DNA of 60,000 nt from Bugula neritina (Eukaryota > Bryozoa > Gymnolaemata > Cheilostomatida > Bugulidae), in assembly GCA_964035545.1 (NCBI GenBank), contig OZ037770.1, positions 15,662,642 to 15,722,641 on the forward strand, read 5' to 3'. A model generated the notes under the pieces. The model was not told where the DNA came from, did no database searches, and worked only from the letters and a program-made list of their open reading frames with translations. Every line of letters begins with the position of its first letter. Position 1 is the first letter of the stretch. This document shows positions 25,026 through 36,847 of the stretch, one piece after another. Made by a program: the position numbers and the translations under genes.

Positions 25026-28000
25026 ATGGAAGGAGGCGCCAGCTCTAGACTGAAAACTCTCCTCACAGAGTTCTCTACTAACACAAGTGCTCACGGCCCC
25101 CCTAAGGTACGCCTCATCCCTCCAACGCTGTAGACTATCACAACTAGCTTATCTTTAAACGTGAAGTATATATGAAACTATTATTTATTTATTTAAAAAG
25201 TTTATTTTTTGAAGTGAGCAAAATTGAGTAAATTGTGGTATTATGTACAATGTTCAATTTATAACTAAATACAACAATCGATATTATTGCGTTAGATATG
25301 AATTTGTTATTTAATAATTTATTTCATTGCTTTAGCACATTGATGGCTAGTGTAGCCAACCTGTAGGTCAGTATTCATGTTAATATATATTCTGCATTCC
25401 AGTCAAAACTATTTCGCACTAAAGTGTTTTGGATAAAAATTCAACAACCTGTGTAATTTTTGCTATATTAAAATTCTTATAATATGCTATTGTTTGCAGT
25501 AGACATATGAGCATGGAATATAGTAATAGCTACACTGCTTATTAAAGTTCTTAATTATTTCTTGATAATTGTTAGAGTTAAGGAAATAAGATATCATATT
25601 TTGAAGTTGGCTATTTATTAAATAGTTTTCACTGTTTCTTAATAATTTGCAGTATCCAATAAGTTTATTATAACCACATGTTGTGTTGTTGTTATACACA
25701 CTTTTAGAGTAACGCTATCAACAGCTTTCACTCAAATAGCTAATGTTTCTTGTATAATATATTGATTTTACTCTCTCTGTACTATTCAATGAGTCAACAC
25801 GATTTGTGCTCAATAAATTACAATAATACTACAATAGTATCAAATGACTTATAAACCGTCATCAGATGAGGGAGTTATCTTTCTTTGCAAGCGAGACTTG
25901 GTATGAAGTACTTCCCTTGTGTATCAGCCGACTCGATACGAAAGCAAAGGTTGTAAGTATATAGTATTCTATACAAGCAGTTTAAATGTAGAATTGTCCT
26001 CTCTCTGCAGATACTGAGTGCAAAGTATGTCATAACTAAGATAATCTGGACCAGCCTCTTTCTCACTGGAATTGGAGTTTTCATCTACTTTAGTCAGCAG
26101 CTAGTTAGAAACTACTTGCAGTATGACACAACTACCGACATGAAGGTGAGTAAGCAGTTACATGACACTCTGTATGTAATGCTGCCTTGTGTCTAGCCAA
26201 CCGTGAAGTTGCTTTCTCATTGGTGAATGTATGTAGTATTCTTGCTCTGCTGTCCATCTCTCTGGTGTCCATCTCTCTGGTGTCCATCTCTCTGGTGTCC
26301 ATCTCTCTGGTGTCCATCTTTCTGTCTTTCAGATTCAGTTCAGGCAGTTAGAGTTCCCGGCTGTCACGATTTGCAACTTGAATCAGTTTAGAAATGACCG
26401 TCTGCCGAGGTACCTGACGGAACTGGCCGGGGACTACCTGGAGGAGAGGCAGGAAGACTTGCTGGGAGGAGAGGAGCAGTGGAACCAATACTGGAGTCAG
26501 TGACTTTTGGTTGATTATGAAACCAGCGCACTGATTGGTTGAAGCTCATATGACTACAAAACCAGCGCATTGATTGGATAATACTTGTTTACTTATTCTG
26601 GTTGTAGATGAACATTCAACAAGTGTGTCTTCAACTGGTACCACAGCAACTGGCAGCACCTCAACTGGCAGCACGACAACTGGCAGCACAGCAACTGGTA
26701 CCACGTCAACTGGAAGCACAGCAACTGGGAGCACGTCAACTGGCAGCACATCAACTGGGAGCACGTCAACTGGCAGCACAGCAACTGGCAGCACGTCAAC
26801 TGAGAGCACCTCAACTGGCAGCACCTTAACTGGCAGCACAGCAACTGGCAGCACAGCAACTGGGAGCACAGCAACTGGGAGCATCTCAACTGGGAGCACC
26901 TTAACTGGGAGCACGTCAACTGGGAGCACATCAACTGGCAGCACAGCAACTGGGAGCACAGCAACTGGGAGCACGTCAACTGGGAGCTCAAGTAGGAGAA
27001 GGAAACGTGCTGTCACTAATTTAGACAAGAAAAGGATGGATGTGATTGAAGATCTGGTAAGAAGTTAGTCATGTTGAGGAAGGTTTGCTGTGATTTGAGA
27101 CACAACTGAGTGTATATTTACGATATGAACATGTTTTATGTTCAATATGAAACATCACGATGATCAACAGCAGATGACCTCATCATTACCACATGGAGAA
27201 TATATGATAACTTTTGATAATATTTTGGCACAACAATATCTGGTAAATACTCAAAGTTACCACAAGGTGAGAAGCTGCAGTACTGATTGTCTATTATATT
27301 ACATAGAATATTACTGTTACTTTATAACTGCATGAAGGGAAGGTCAGAATTTCTGTTTGATTAAGTGATGAAATTTGATTTAAGTATGAAAAATAATTAT
27401 CATACTTTATAATTGAATGGTTTACGGCCAGTTGAAATTAGCCTTAAATTCTAATAATATAATGACTTATTAGTGAGTGAACTCTGATCGAGGTCCATGT
27501 ATGTTGAAGGCAAGAGAGTTCTACTACAGACCCAACATCGAGGGAATAGCCAACATGTCCTGGTTTAACAACGTCGGGGAGGCAGCGTCTGAGAAGACGG
27601 TGTTGTTGAACTTGACTCACACTCTGGCCAACTACACGGTGACTCAGCTATCAGGTTAGCTTTGAAACAGTTCACTTCCTATAGCAGCAAATACGCTGGC
27701 TTCCTATTTATGCAATTCCTGTTTATTTACTTCCTGTTATAAAACTCAAACATCCAACATTAACTTGAATGACACTAAACATTCAAGGAGATATGAAAAA
27801 TTTCTATTTGTGATGTATTCTCTATATTCTATCTAAATATCATGTTTGGAAAGTTTGAAACTAATTATAATTATCCTAATTTGAAATGTTATTATAGTCA
27901 TTGTATATTTCGTTCACAATAATTAAATTGATGGAAAAATTATCTGATTATAGAATTGTTTAGTGTAGCTGTTGACATAGTGTAACTGTTGATATAGCGT

Positions 28001-31000
28001 AACTGTTGACATAGTGGATCTGTTGATATTCATAAGTCTTCTTCTCTCTACAGCCATGGGACATGACATTCAAGAGATGCTACAGGAATGCACATTTCTC
28101 GGCTCAAACTGCGGCCCGAAGTATGTTTATGAAAATCTTTCAGAGAATGAAGAAAGATCTTGTCAATATAATTCACTTGTGTTAGTTTTGAAGTGAAATG
28201 GTACTACAAACTTTCATTAACATCTTGGTAAAAGAGACACCTTTTTATATAATAGGGTATGTTGTGGTACAATGCGATGTAGTGTGATACAATCTCATAT
28301 GCATTGTGATGCGCAAGTAATTTCACTTTTGTGTTGCAGAGACTTCTACCAGTTTTATGACAAGTTGTATGGAAACTGCTATACTTTCAACAGCGGAATT
28401 GACGGGCAGGTTGAGGTGATCACAACTCCAGGATCAACATTTGGTCAGATTTTCTTTATATTCTCAATATTATACACAAGAGTTGAATGGTGAACTTTCA
28501 TGACTTTCATGTCTGTCTAACACACATCTATCTAACACACATCTATCTAACTCACATCTATCTAACACACATCTATCTAACACACATCTATCTAACACAC
28601 ATCTATCTAACACACATCTATCTAACTCACATCTATCTAACACACATCTGTCTAACACACATCTATTTAACACACATATATCTAACACACATCTATCTAA
28701 CTCACATCTATCTAACTCACATCTATCTAACACACATCTATTTAACACACATCTATCTAACACACATCTATCTAACTCACATCTATCTAACACATATCTG
28801 TCTAACACACATCTATCTAACACACATCTGCCTAACACACATCTATAGTCTAACACACATCTATCTCACACTTCTATCTAACACACATCTATCTAACACA
28901 CATCTATCTAACACACATCTATCTCACACATCTGTCTAACACACATCTATCTAACACACATCTATAGTCTAACACACATCTGTCTAACACACATCTATCT
29001 AACACACATCTATAGTCTAACACACATATATTTAACACACATCTGTCTAACACACATCTGTCTAACACACATCTATCTAAGACACATCTATCTAACACAC
29101 ATCTATCTAACACACATCTATCTAACACACATCTATCTAACACACATCTATCTAACACACATCTATCTAACACACATCTATCTAACACACATCTATCTAA
29201 CACATCTATCTAACACACATCTATCTAACACACATCTATCTAACACATATCTATCTAAGACACATCTATTTAACACACATCTATCTAACACACATCTATT
29301 TAACACACATCTACCTAATACACATCTATCTAACACACATCTAATTAACACACATCTATATCTAACACACTTATCTGCTGGTTTTAGGTAATTAAAACTT
29401 GTTTGACTGATTTCAGGTCTGAGTCTGACCCTGTTCATCAACCAGTCTGCGTACGTGCCAGCTCTGAGCACACAAGCTGGTGTCAGGATAATGCTGCACA
29501 GACAGGGAGAAGTACCTCTAATCGCTGAAGATGGGTTCAATTTATCTCCAGGAACAAAGAGTGCTGTTGCAGTGAAGTATGTAAGTATGGATTTGTTAGC
29601 ATACTGAGAGTGGCTGGACAAAGAAGAGTACTTCTTGCAGGTTTTCTTATTTCTGTGATTACTATTGTCTATAAGTATAGAATACACTGAGAAGACTTCA
29701 GTTACAGTAATATTATGATACTTTAATGCAAGCAAATCAAATTGAAGTTACACTCTCTGAATATACATCATCACAACTATGGCCGTGGGAACAACTTGAG
29801 TTTAGTTGAGAGCACATGTTGCCACCTGCTATAGAGCTTGTCATGATTGTATGCAGATAGAAGTTTCCAGACAGCCTGGCTCCATGTTTAGTAACTGTAC
29901 TCACCAGATGGCACCTCCACAGGATGGAGGGCTGCATGAGTTCTACCCTGGCAACTATACACAGAAGGTGGGCTAGTTTGTAGTAACACAGTCTAAAGTT
30001 TAGGTGTGTAGTTTATTCAGCAGCTGTAAGAATTACTTAGTTTTTTATAAAAAACGTAATAATAGAAAACTGTGACACACTGTCTTGTATTCAAAAGCAT
30101 TGATCATTGTAGTTGAGAATTTGCTGAAGAGCAGTAAATGGTTGCTTATTGCAGCTTAAAGTTTCCGAGTAAACTACAGCCTTTAAAGCTCAAACTGAAG
30201 AATAATTATTATATATATATTTTTAATGTAACACTCAATACTGCATTGTTTCAGCTAGACTAATAATATTATGTTTAGGATAAAGTTTAGAAGACAAAAC
30301 ATTTTGTTTCAATAAAATGTTGTTTTATGTTGCTTAATTTAGCTTTGATATGCTTATTGTTGTAACAGTATACAGTATAGCTTGTTATATGTTGCATCTA
30401 TGGTCACATAACTTCAGTTACCTTTGACCTACGCATCACACTGTAAAATTACATAGTGTAGCTTGCACTGTACTTCAGTCACATGACACACACATGACAG
30501 TCACATGACACACATGTCTGCTATTCATACTGCAGGCATGTATCAACACCTGTCTCCAGAAAGGTATCATCTCCACCTGTGGGTGTGCCAGCCCTTTCTA
30601 CAGGTATCCACCTACAGCTGAAGTGTGTCCACCGATACTCTGTAAGTTACTTCCATTTCCTGTATGACTTACTGCTTTACTCTGTGCGTCTCCTTCTAGG
30701 TTTTTATCATTTTCCAAACTGTAATTGTCTCCTGTGTCCCTCTGTTTAGCATCCTAACCTATCCATAATGTTTTGTACTCCTCAGTCGACTGTGTAGAAA
30801 AAAAAGAACTCCAGATGTTTAACGACAATTCCTGCCAGAAATCTTGTCCTTTACCTTGCTGGGAGTCCCAGTATCAGTACACGTTATCGGCTAGTCAGTG
30901 GCCCTCCAACAGCTACAAGGTTAGCCTCAGATCTATCATGTGTCAGAACGGATTAAGGATCTAGGTTTATATTGTGCTTCCACAGCTTCAACATTATTTT

Positions 31001-31827
31001 GTGTGAAAGTTACTTATAACAGGAGAAAAAAGTAACTTTTTCATTTCATATTGGTTTTTAGAAGTGCTGTATGAATCCAACACATGTTTGTTGCCTGCAA
31101 AGCTCTACAACTCTTAATACGTAGTAATCTGTACTCCATAGATTATATCAAAACAGAAATGATTAGACTGATGTTACGGTTGAATGAGCAGAGTATGTCT
31201 CTCATATGTTTGGAGTTACTTACTCCTAGTTATATAATGAGCAACAGTTAATAGCAGCACAAGTCAAATATAACTACTCTTTTGTCTTCTTCAGCCATAT
31301 CTGGCCAAACTGTTGAAGGAGAGAGGGTCATCCATACTGTCTGCTCTAACAGATGAGACGTGAGTGTGTTAGTTATATTCACTCACTCTGTACGAGTTCC
31401 CAAATATCCAATAAATGCATTAGGACAAAAGAGTAACTTGAGTAGTAATTAGTTGAGTAATTTCACTAATAATTATTTGTGGTGATGTTTTCAGAGTTGG
31501 ATTGGCCCAAGAGTTTGTTAAGCTGGAAGTGTTTTATGACAACCTGAACTACCTTCAATATTCAGAGAAACAGAGTATGACTGTGAGTAGACTGCTAGAC
31601 TAGTATACTCTATTCTACGGCTATTATATGCTATCACAACTCTAACTGTTCTGCTCTCTGAACATCTCATTTGTCAGGTAGAGGACTTGGTGGGAGCCAT
31701 CGGCGGCCATCTTGGATTGTGGATAGGAATGTCTATACTATCATTTGTGGAAGTCATTGAGCTGATAGTTGACCTCCTCAAGGTCTTTGCTGGAGCCTGT
31801 TCTAGTAATAGAGTGAAGAGCTCTTAG
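25026..31827 (+). CDS. DEG/ENaC-family sodium channel subunit 2 with mucin-like insert
   Basis: Fourteen exons: 25026-25106, 26011-26145, 26333-26495, 26608-27056, about 27510-27654, 28054-28120, 28340-28443, 29417-29580, 29857-29967, 30536-30641, 30786-30919, 31295-31359, 31495-31582, 31678-31827; total 653 codons. Exon phases match gene 1 and many exon lengths are identical, so this is a tandem paralogue. Visible features: HG gating motif (AHGPPK), TM1 (IIWTSLFLTGIGVFIYF), FPAVTICN, YGNCYTFNSG, PGNYTQK and TM2 with GLWIGMSILSFVEV. Exon 4 is 449 bp, against 200 in gene 1, and encodes about 24 five-residue Thr/Ser/Gly repeats (GSTST, GSTAT) followed by RRRKR. The exon 5 acceptor (TTGAAG) lacks a pyrimidine tract and is the least certain. 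AATAAA follows the stop at 31853. Confidence 0.88.
26225..26320 (+). repeat. 15-bp CT-rich repeat before exon 3 of channel 2
   Basis: Five copies of TGTCCATCTCTCTGG form an extended pyrimidine-rich tract ending 12 bases before the exon 3 acceptor. Confidence 0.7.
26628..26987 (+). repeat. 15-bp coding repeat (Thr/Ser/Gly pentapeptides)
   Basis: About 24 copies of GGCAGCACAGCAACT-type units in exon 4 of channel 2 encode G-S-T-x-T pentapeptides. The length keeps frame. Such Thr/Ser-rich stretches are typical O-glycosylation sites; glycosylation is inferred. Confidence 0.85.
28515..29365. repeat. ACACATCTATCTA minisatellite in intron 7 of channel 2
   Basis: More than 60 copies of a 13-bp unit TAACACACATCTATC with frequent single changes (CTCACATC, GTC, TTT). 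It gives long spurious ORFs on both strands. Confidence 0.9.
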
Positions 31828-32804
31828 TCTCATCTCCCAATATCTCAGATAGAATAAATTCATTCTTATGACAGAGTACAGTCGACTGGCCTATCAGTCG
31901 CTCTATTGTCTACCAACACACATTTCTGTGGTAGTATATAAGCCAACTAATGTAGTCCAACTACGAGTTATTTTTACCTCTAGCTCCTTGTAACCATAGC
32001 AACATTTGATTGAGTCCTTGGTTAGTATACCATGTTTATTGTTGTAGAGTAGCATGTTTCCATGGTTGTAATACACTGAGTTGAGCAAGTACTTTGTGTA
32101 TGTTATCTTCATTAATACACCATGTAAACTAAACCAGTTCATCACTATACAGTATGAATAATCTGCAGGTAGTAGTGCAGGTAACTGACTGAAGCGCGCA
32201 ACATGTAAAGACAGGAGAAGACAACTACTGGTTGCATTTAGAAATGTCATTTTCTTCATAGAAATTGAAAATCTTCTAATCAAGACATTATTTAGCCAAA
32301 AGCACCTCAGTACATAACGCAACACTATGTAAACAGCTCTTATACATAGTTATTTCTGTAGCTGGCCAGTCTAAGTGTATAACATAGGCAGTTACTATTG
32401 CTTACAGGATTTCCATAAATTTAATAACCTGTGTGTAAAATGAACGTTTTATGTTAAGATTTGTGTGTGGTGGAGGTACTACATTACATCCTTATATCAC
32501 ACCTCAGACTTGCAGACTAGAGAATTAGGATGCAGTGCTCAATATTATTAGTATTATTGTGGGTACAACATTTAACTTTAGCTTTTTACTCCACAGAGGT
32601 AGACAAGGTAGAACAACTCTCAGCACCTAATATATATTTATTGTAGAATAATTCATGAGGTGTTTATACAAGGACACAGAACATTACAGCACACCAATGA
32701 ATAAGTAGCTAAGAAAACACCACATAGCTTAGTATAGTCAGTTAGTATAGAACAGCACACAGGGTGGGGGTAGCTGAGCCACCCCCACCCGCAATCACGA
32801 GTTC
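31828..32804. other. Convergent 3' ends of channel 2 and SOD2
   Basis: Holds the channel 2 poly(A) signal (31853) and, on the minus strand, a SOD2 poly(A) signal near 32636. No other gene recognised. Confidence 0.5.
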
Positions 32805-35368
32805 TTAGGAACTCATGCGGGCGTCGTCGAGACGCTGATTCACATTCTCCCAGTTGATGACCTCCCAGATGGCCTTGACATAGTTGGCTTTGACATTCTT
32901 GTACTGGAGGTAAAAAGCGTGTTCCCACATGTCAATACCCAGGAGGGGGATGAGACCTGCGAACAATACAAAATGCTGTAGTAAAGAGAGGATAACTCTA
33001 TATACAATACAGGGTGCTGTAGTAGAGAGAGGATAACTCTATATACAATACAGGGTGCTGTAGTAGAGAGAGGATAACTCTATATACAACTCAATGTGCT
33101 GTAGTAGAGAGAGGATAACTTTATATACAATACAATGTGCTGTAGTAGAGAGAGGATAACTTTATATACAATACAGGGTGCTGTAGTAGGGAGAGGATAA
33201 CTTTATATACAATACAATGTGCTGTAGTAGAGAGAGGATAACTTTATATACAATCCAGGGTGCTGTAGTAGAGAAAGGATAACTTTATATGCAATACAAT
33301 GTGCTGTAGTAGAGAGAGGATAACTTTATATACAATACAATGTGCTATAGTAGAGAGAGGATAACTCTATATACAATACAATGTGCTGTAGTAAAGAGAG
33401 GATAACTTTATATACAATACAATGTGCAGTAGTAGAGGGGTGGATATCCATACCCTGCATAGAGAGGGGGTCCTGGTTGGGACACGTAGTCAGTCTGAGT
33501 CTGCCGTGCCGGGGGTTCCAGCCGAGCCAGCTCCACCCTGACCCCTGTATCCCGAGAGACTGAGTGGACATCAACTCCTTGAACTTGTCGAAACTACTGA
33601 AGTCTCTTTCTATCAGCTCCTTAATATCACCTGTAATGGTGTAAGTATATTATGTAGTGTAAGTATATGCAGTGTATGTATAGTGTAAGTGTAGTGTAGT
33701 GTAAGTGTAGTGTAGTGTAAGTATATGTAGTGTAAGTATATGTAGTGTAAGTATATGTAGTGTAAGTATAGTGTAAGTGTAGTGTAGTGTAAGTATAGTG
33801 TAAGTATAGTGTAAGTATAGTGTAGTGTAAGTGTAGTGTAAGTATATGTAGTGTAAGTATAGTGTAGTGTAAGTGTATAGTGTAAGTATATGCGATGTAA
33901 GTATATGTAGTGTAAGTATAGTGTAAGTACAAGTAGAGTACCACAACATACCTTTAGGAATCCCCCCACCCTGGGGAGAGAGATTCGTCCAGAACACGCT
34001 GTGGTTGATGTGTCCTCCACCATTAAACTTTACGGCCGGCTCCAGGGATATGGCAGTGGCTATATCTCCTGCAGAACAAGGTAACCAATTAGCAGTACTG
34101 TAGAATAAGGTAAACAGTCAGCAGCACTGTAGAACAAGGTAAACAGCTGACTATAGAATAAGGTAAATCTGATCACTTGCTTTAAGGAATAGAGTAGACC
34201 AGTTTCTATGTCTATGTGAAGGTAGTAATTCAAACTTCTATTTAACAAACACCTTTGATAGCAATGAACTCTATTCTATATATAAGTGAGATCAAGGTTA
34301 TCAAGCTATAAGTTACCATGACTGCAAGATGGAGTATGAAACAAAACCAAGCATAATAACTACACAGAGTGAATCCACAGCATATGCTGAAGAATTCATT
34401 TAAACAGAGTAGAGGAAATGCTAAAACATCTACCATCTTGTATAGCTTTAGCCAGCTTCTCTTCTGCAATGTTTAGATTGTCAACATAAGTCTGGTGGTG
34501 TTTGGTGTGATGTAACGTCATAATCTCCTCCGAGATGACTGGAGTCAGGGCAGAGTAAGCATAGTCAAGTGCTGGTAGCGTGTGTTTACTACAAACTCTA
34601 TGCTTGCTACAATAAATATTCACATTCGTCTAAAGCCAGAGCTCTAAGACTAATGCTTTCGGCGAAATAAGTATTACATTTAGTTTTACTGGTAGTACTG
34701 TAGACATAGTAGAAGTAAAACTATAATCATAAGTATTCCTATTACTAATAGTAATAGAAATACTAATCGTACTAGTATTAGTATTACTATTCTCATCACC
34801 CAATCTAGTACCTAATACTAATAGAAACACTTATACTAGCAGCAGTATTACTATTAGTATTAGTATTACTACACTATGAGTATGAGTATCAGTATGAGTA
34901 TGGCTATAATAAGCATTCGTAAAAGTAAAACTATAAGTTTAACCATAAGTATTAGATTTAGTACTCCAAATAGTATAACTATAAGTATTACTATTAAATG
35001 TATTAAACTAAATTCAATCATTCAATTTTATATGGGCAAATATAAAACTAAAAGTAGTACTACTACTATTAGTATCACTATCAGTAGCCTATTACTATTA
35101 GTATTACATTTACTATTACTGTATTAGTATTACTATTACTATTAGTATTAGTATCACTAATGCCAATAGTAATACTAATAGTCTAAGACTTATACTTATA
35201 CTATAACTTTAACTATTAGTATCACCTAAGGTAAAGGAGGTAGGAGTTACACTTACAGTTACTGTTACTGTTAAGCTTAGAGGGACTGTTAAGGTTAGGG
35301 CTTACCAGACTAACTTACCCAGGGCAGAAAATAGCAGTAGCTAGTGAACGTTTAACTGCTGAGAGCAT
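32805..35368 (-). CDS. SOD2: Mitochondrial manganese superoxide dismutase
   Basis: Five exons on the minus strand: 35368-35319, 34606-34434, 34068-33952, 33630-33454, 32956-32805; total 222 codons, the usual length of animal SOD2. Exon 1 ([17 protein letters not shown]) is a basic, Ser/Ala-rich presequence that fits mitochondrial matrix import; it was found because its phase-2 donor joins the next exon in frame. Motifs: [50 protein letters not shown] with the manganese-type active-site Gln, and the metal-binding [10 protein letters not shown]; the four metal ligands (three His, one Asp) are present. It converts superoxide to hydrogen peroxide and oxygen. The exon 2 acceptor could alternatively be 18 bases downstream. 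Introns 3 and 4 contain minisatellites. It is head to head with COX15. Confidence 0.93.
32975..33430. repeat. About 38-bp minisatellite in the last SOD2 intron
   Basis: Roughly twelve copies of a unit containing GAGAGGATAACTTTATATAC and GTGCTGTAGTA. On the minus strand each copy has a TACTACAG that resembles a splice acceptor close to the true one. Confidence 0.85.
33637..33930. repeat. GTGTAAGTATA repeats in SOD2 intron 3
   Basis: Irregular array of GTGTAAGTATA and TGTAGTGTAAG units between exons 3 and 4, producing several overlapping spurious ORFs. Confidence 0.85.
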
Positions 35369-36300
35369 GATTTTTCAGTAAAGTTTAATTTAACCAATGC
35401 AGTTCAGTCGAAAACTTCAAAGAATTATAGTCAACGTTATTACACACTCAATCCTATTTTACAATTTAATCAAAAACTTGTAGTAATAGTAACTTTAACT
35501 TTTAGTTTTAGTAATACTTCAAAGCTGCAAGGTTGTGCAGATTCGGTGCGATAGGTGAACTCTTGCTCTAACGTGGTCCGATATTGGAACTTGATTATTC
35601 ATAGTAAAGCAACAAAACCAGTTCGATAAAGTAGGACTCGTCCGGCATTATAGACGGCCTTGACCTGTAATGTAGCGCACAAGCATATTACATATTTGAC
35701 GATAATTTGGTGGGTACTCGATTGCCTCTCGCATTGGTGATTGTTTATTGATATGGAAATGAGCGTATATGAATATCCAATATGAAAATGTGACACTTGC
35801 ATAACCATTTACAAATTTTTAATTAGAAACTTAAACTTTAATTTCATAGTCGTTTTTTCTATGACTATTCTATCCATAGACTTTTAATAATTCAAAATAA
35901 GATCTGATTTCCTGTTATATCAAATTTATTTCAATTTAATGTGCTACATGACCATGACTAATGCTAATACTAATAGTAATACTAATAGGCCTGAGTCAAA
36001 GTTAATGTTATACACTCATACTCATAGTCATAGTCAAAGTCATAGTGATAGTCATACTGATACACTTACAGTCATACAGATAATTGATAACTATAAGTGA
36101 TGAGTGTCAGTAAGACCCGTAATCATAATGATTAAGTTATAAGTGATTATTACTTTGCTAATAATCATAATGATAATCATAATCAGTAATCACTAATGAT
36201 TATCATTATTATTATGATTATGAACTTATTTCTTAGGCTTATGGGCTAAGACTAAAGTAATACTGACAATAATTATCATAATCAGTATGTTAGCTTAAGA
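34640..36300. repeat. Low-complexity ACT/AGT and ATC triplet tracts
   Basis: Two blocks (about 34640-35220 and 35940-36290) consist of degenerate AGTATTACTATT and ATAATCATAATG triplets. They flank SOD2 exon 1 and form most of the SOD2 first intron and the SOD2-COX15 gap. Confidence 0.7.
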
Positions 36301-36847
36301 TTTTAATACCATAGGCTAGGCCTAGGGCTACTGCTATCCACTAGGTATAGGCATAACAGTAACCCTGCATCTCAATTTGAGCTTGCAGCTTTGCAATGTC
36401 ACTATGACTATGAGTATGAATCCGTTTAGTTCTACAGTAACTGACACAGTAACTGAGCTTTTTCCACACTGTTCTCACCATTATTGGAGTTTCAATTTAC
36501 AATTATCCTAACTGGGCATTGAATTCAGTATTAATTAGAACAATTTATACTAACACATAAATCATAATTCTGTACTTACAAAGTCAAAAATTATAATAAG
36601 CTTCGACAGTAGTTTTTATAATTACTGATTATAATGACAAAATTCTTAGCAATAAAAATTTAAAATTATATTTTATGGGATTATCACTTGCTGTTTCTTA
36701 TGTTTTTGGAATCACAAAATTTTAAATTTTCAAAACTTGATGCCAAAATATCTGCACTCTTACTTGTTTTCTGCTGCCATTCAAAATATTTTGGTTTTCA
36801 GTTATTCCTGCATCTACCGACAGTAGCTGAACAATTGCAGAGTGAAG
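35369..36847. promoter_or_regulatory. Head-to-head gap between SOD2 and COX15
   Basis: This 1.5-kb region separates the start codons of two nuclear genes for mitochondrial proteins transcribed in opposite directions, so both promoters must lie here or in short 5' exons. No specific transcription factor site is claimed. The central part includes triplet repeats. Confidence 0.45.

Noticed and set aside
28470-29203. ORFs rich in LDRCV or YLTHI repeats
   Set aside because: Intron 7 of channel 2 is a 13-bp satellite; the ORFs follow from the repeat and interrupt a well-supported gene model.
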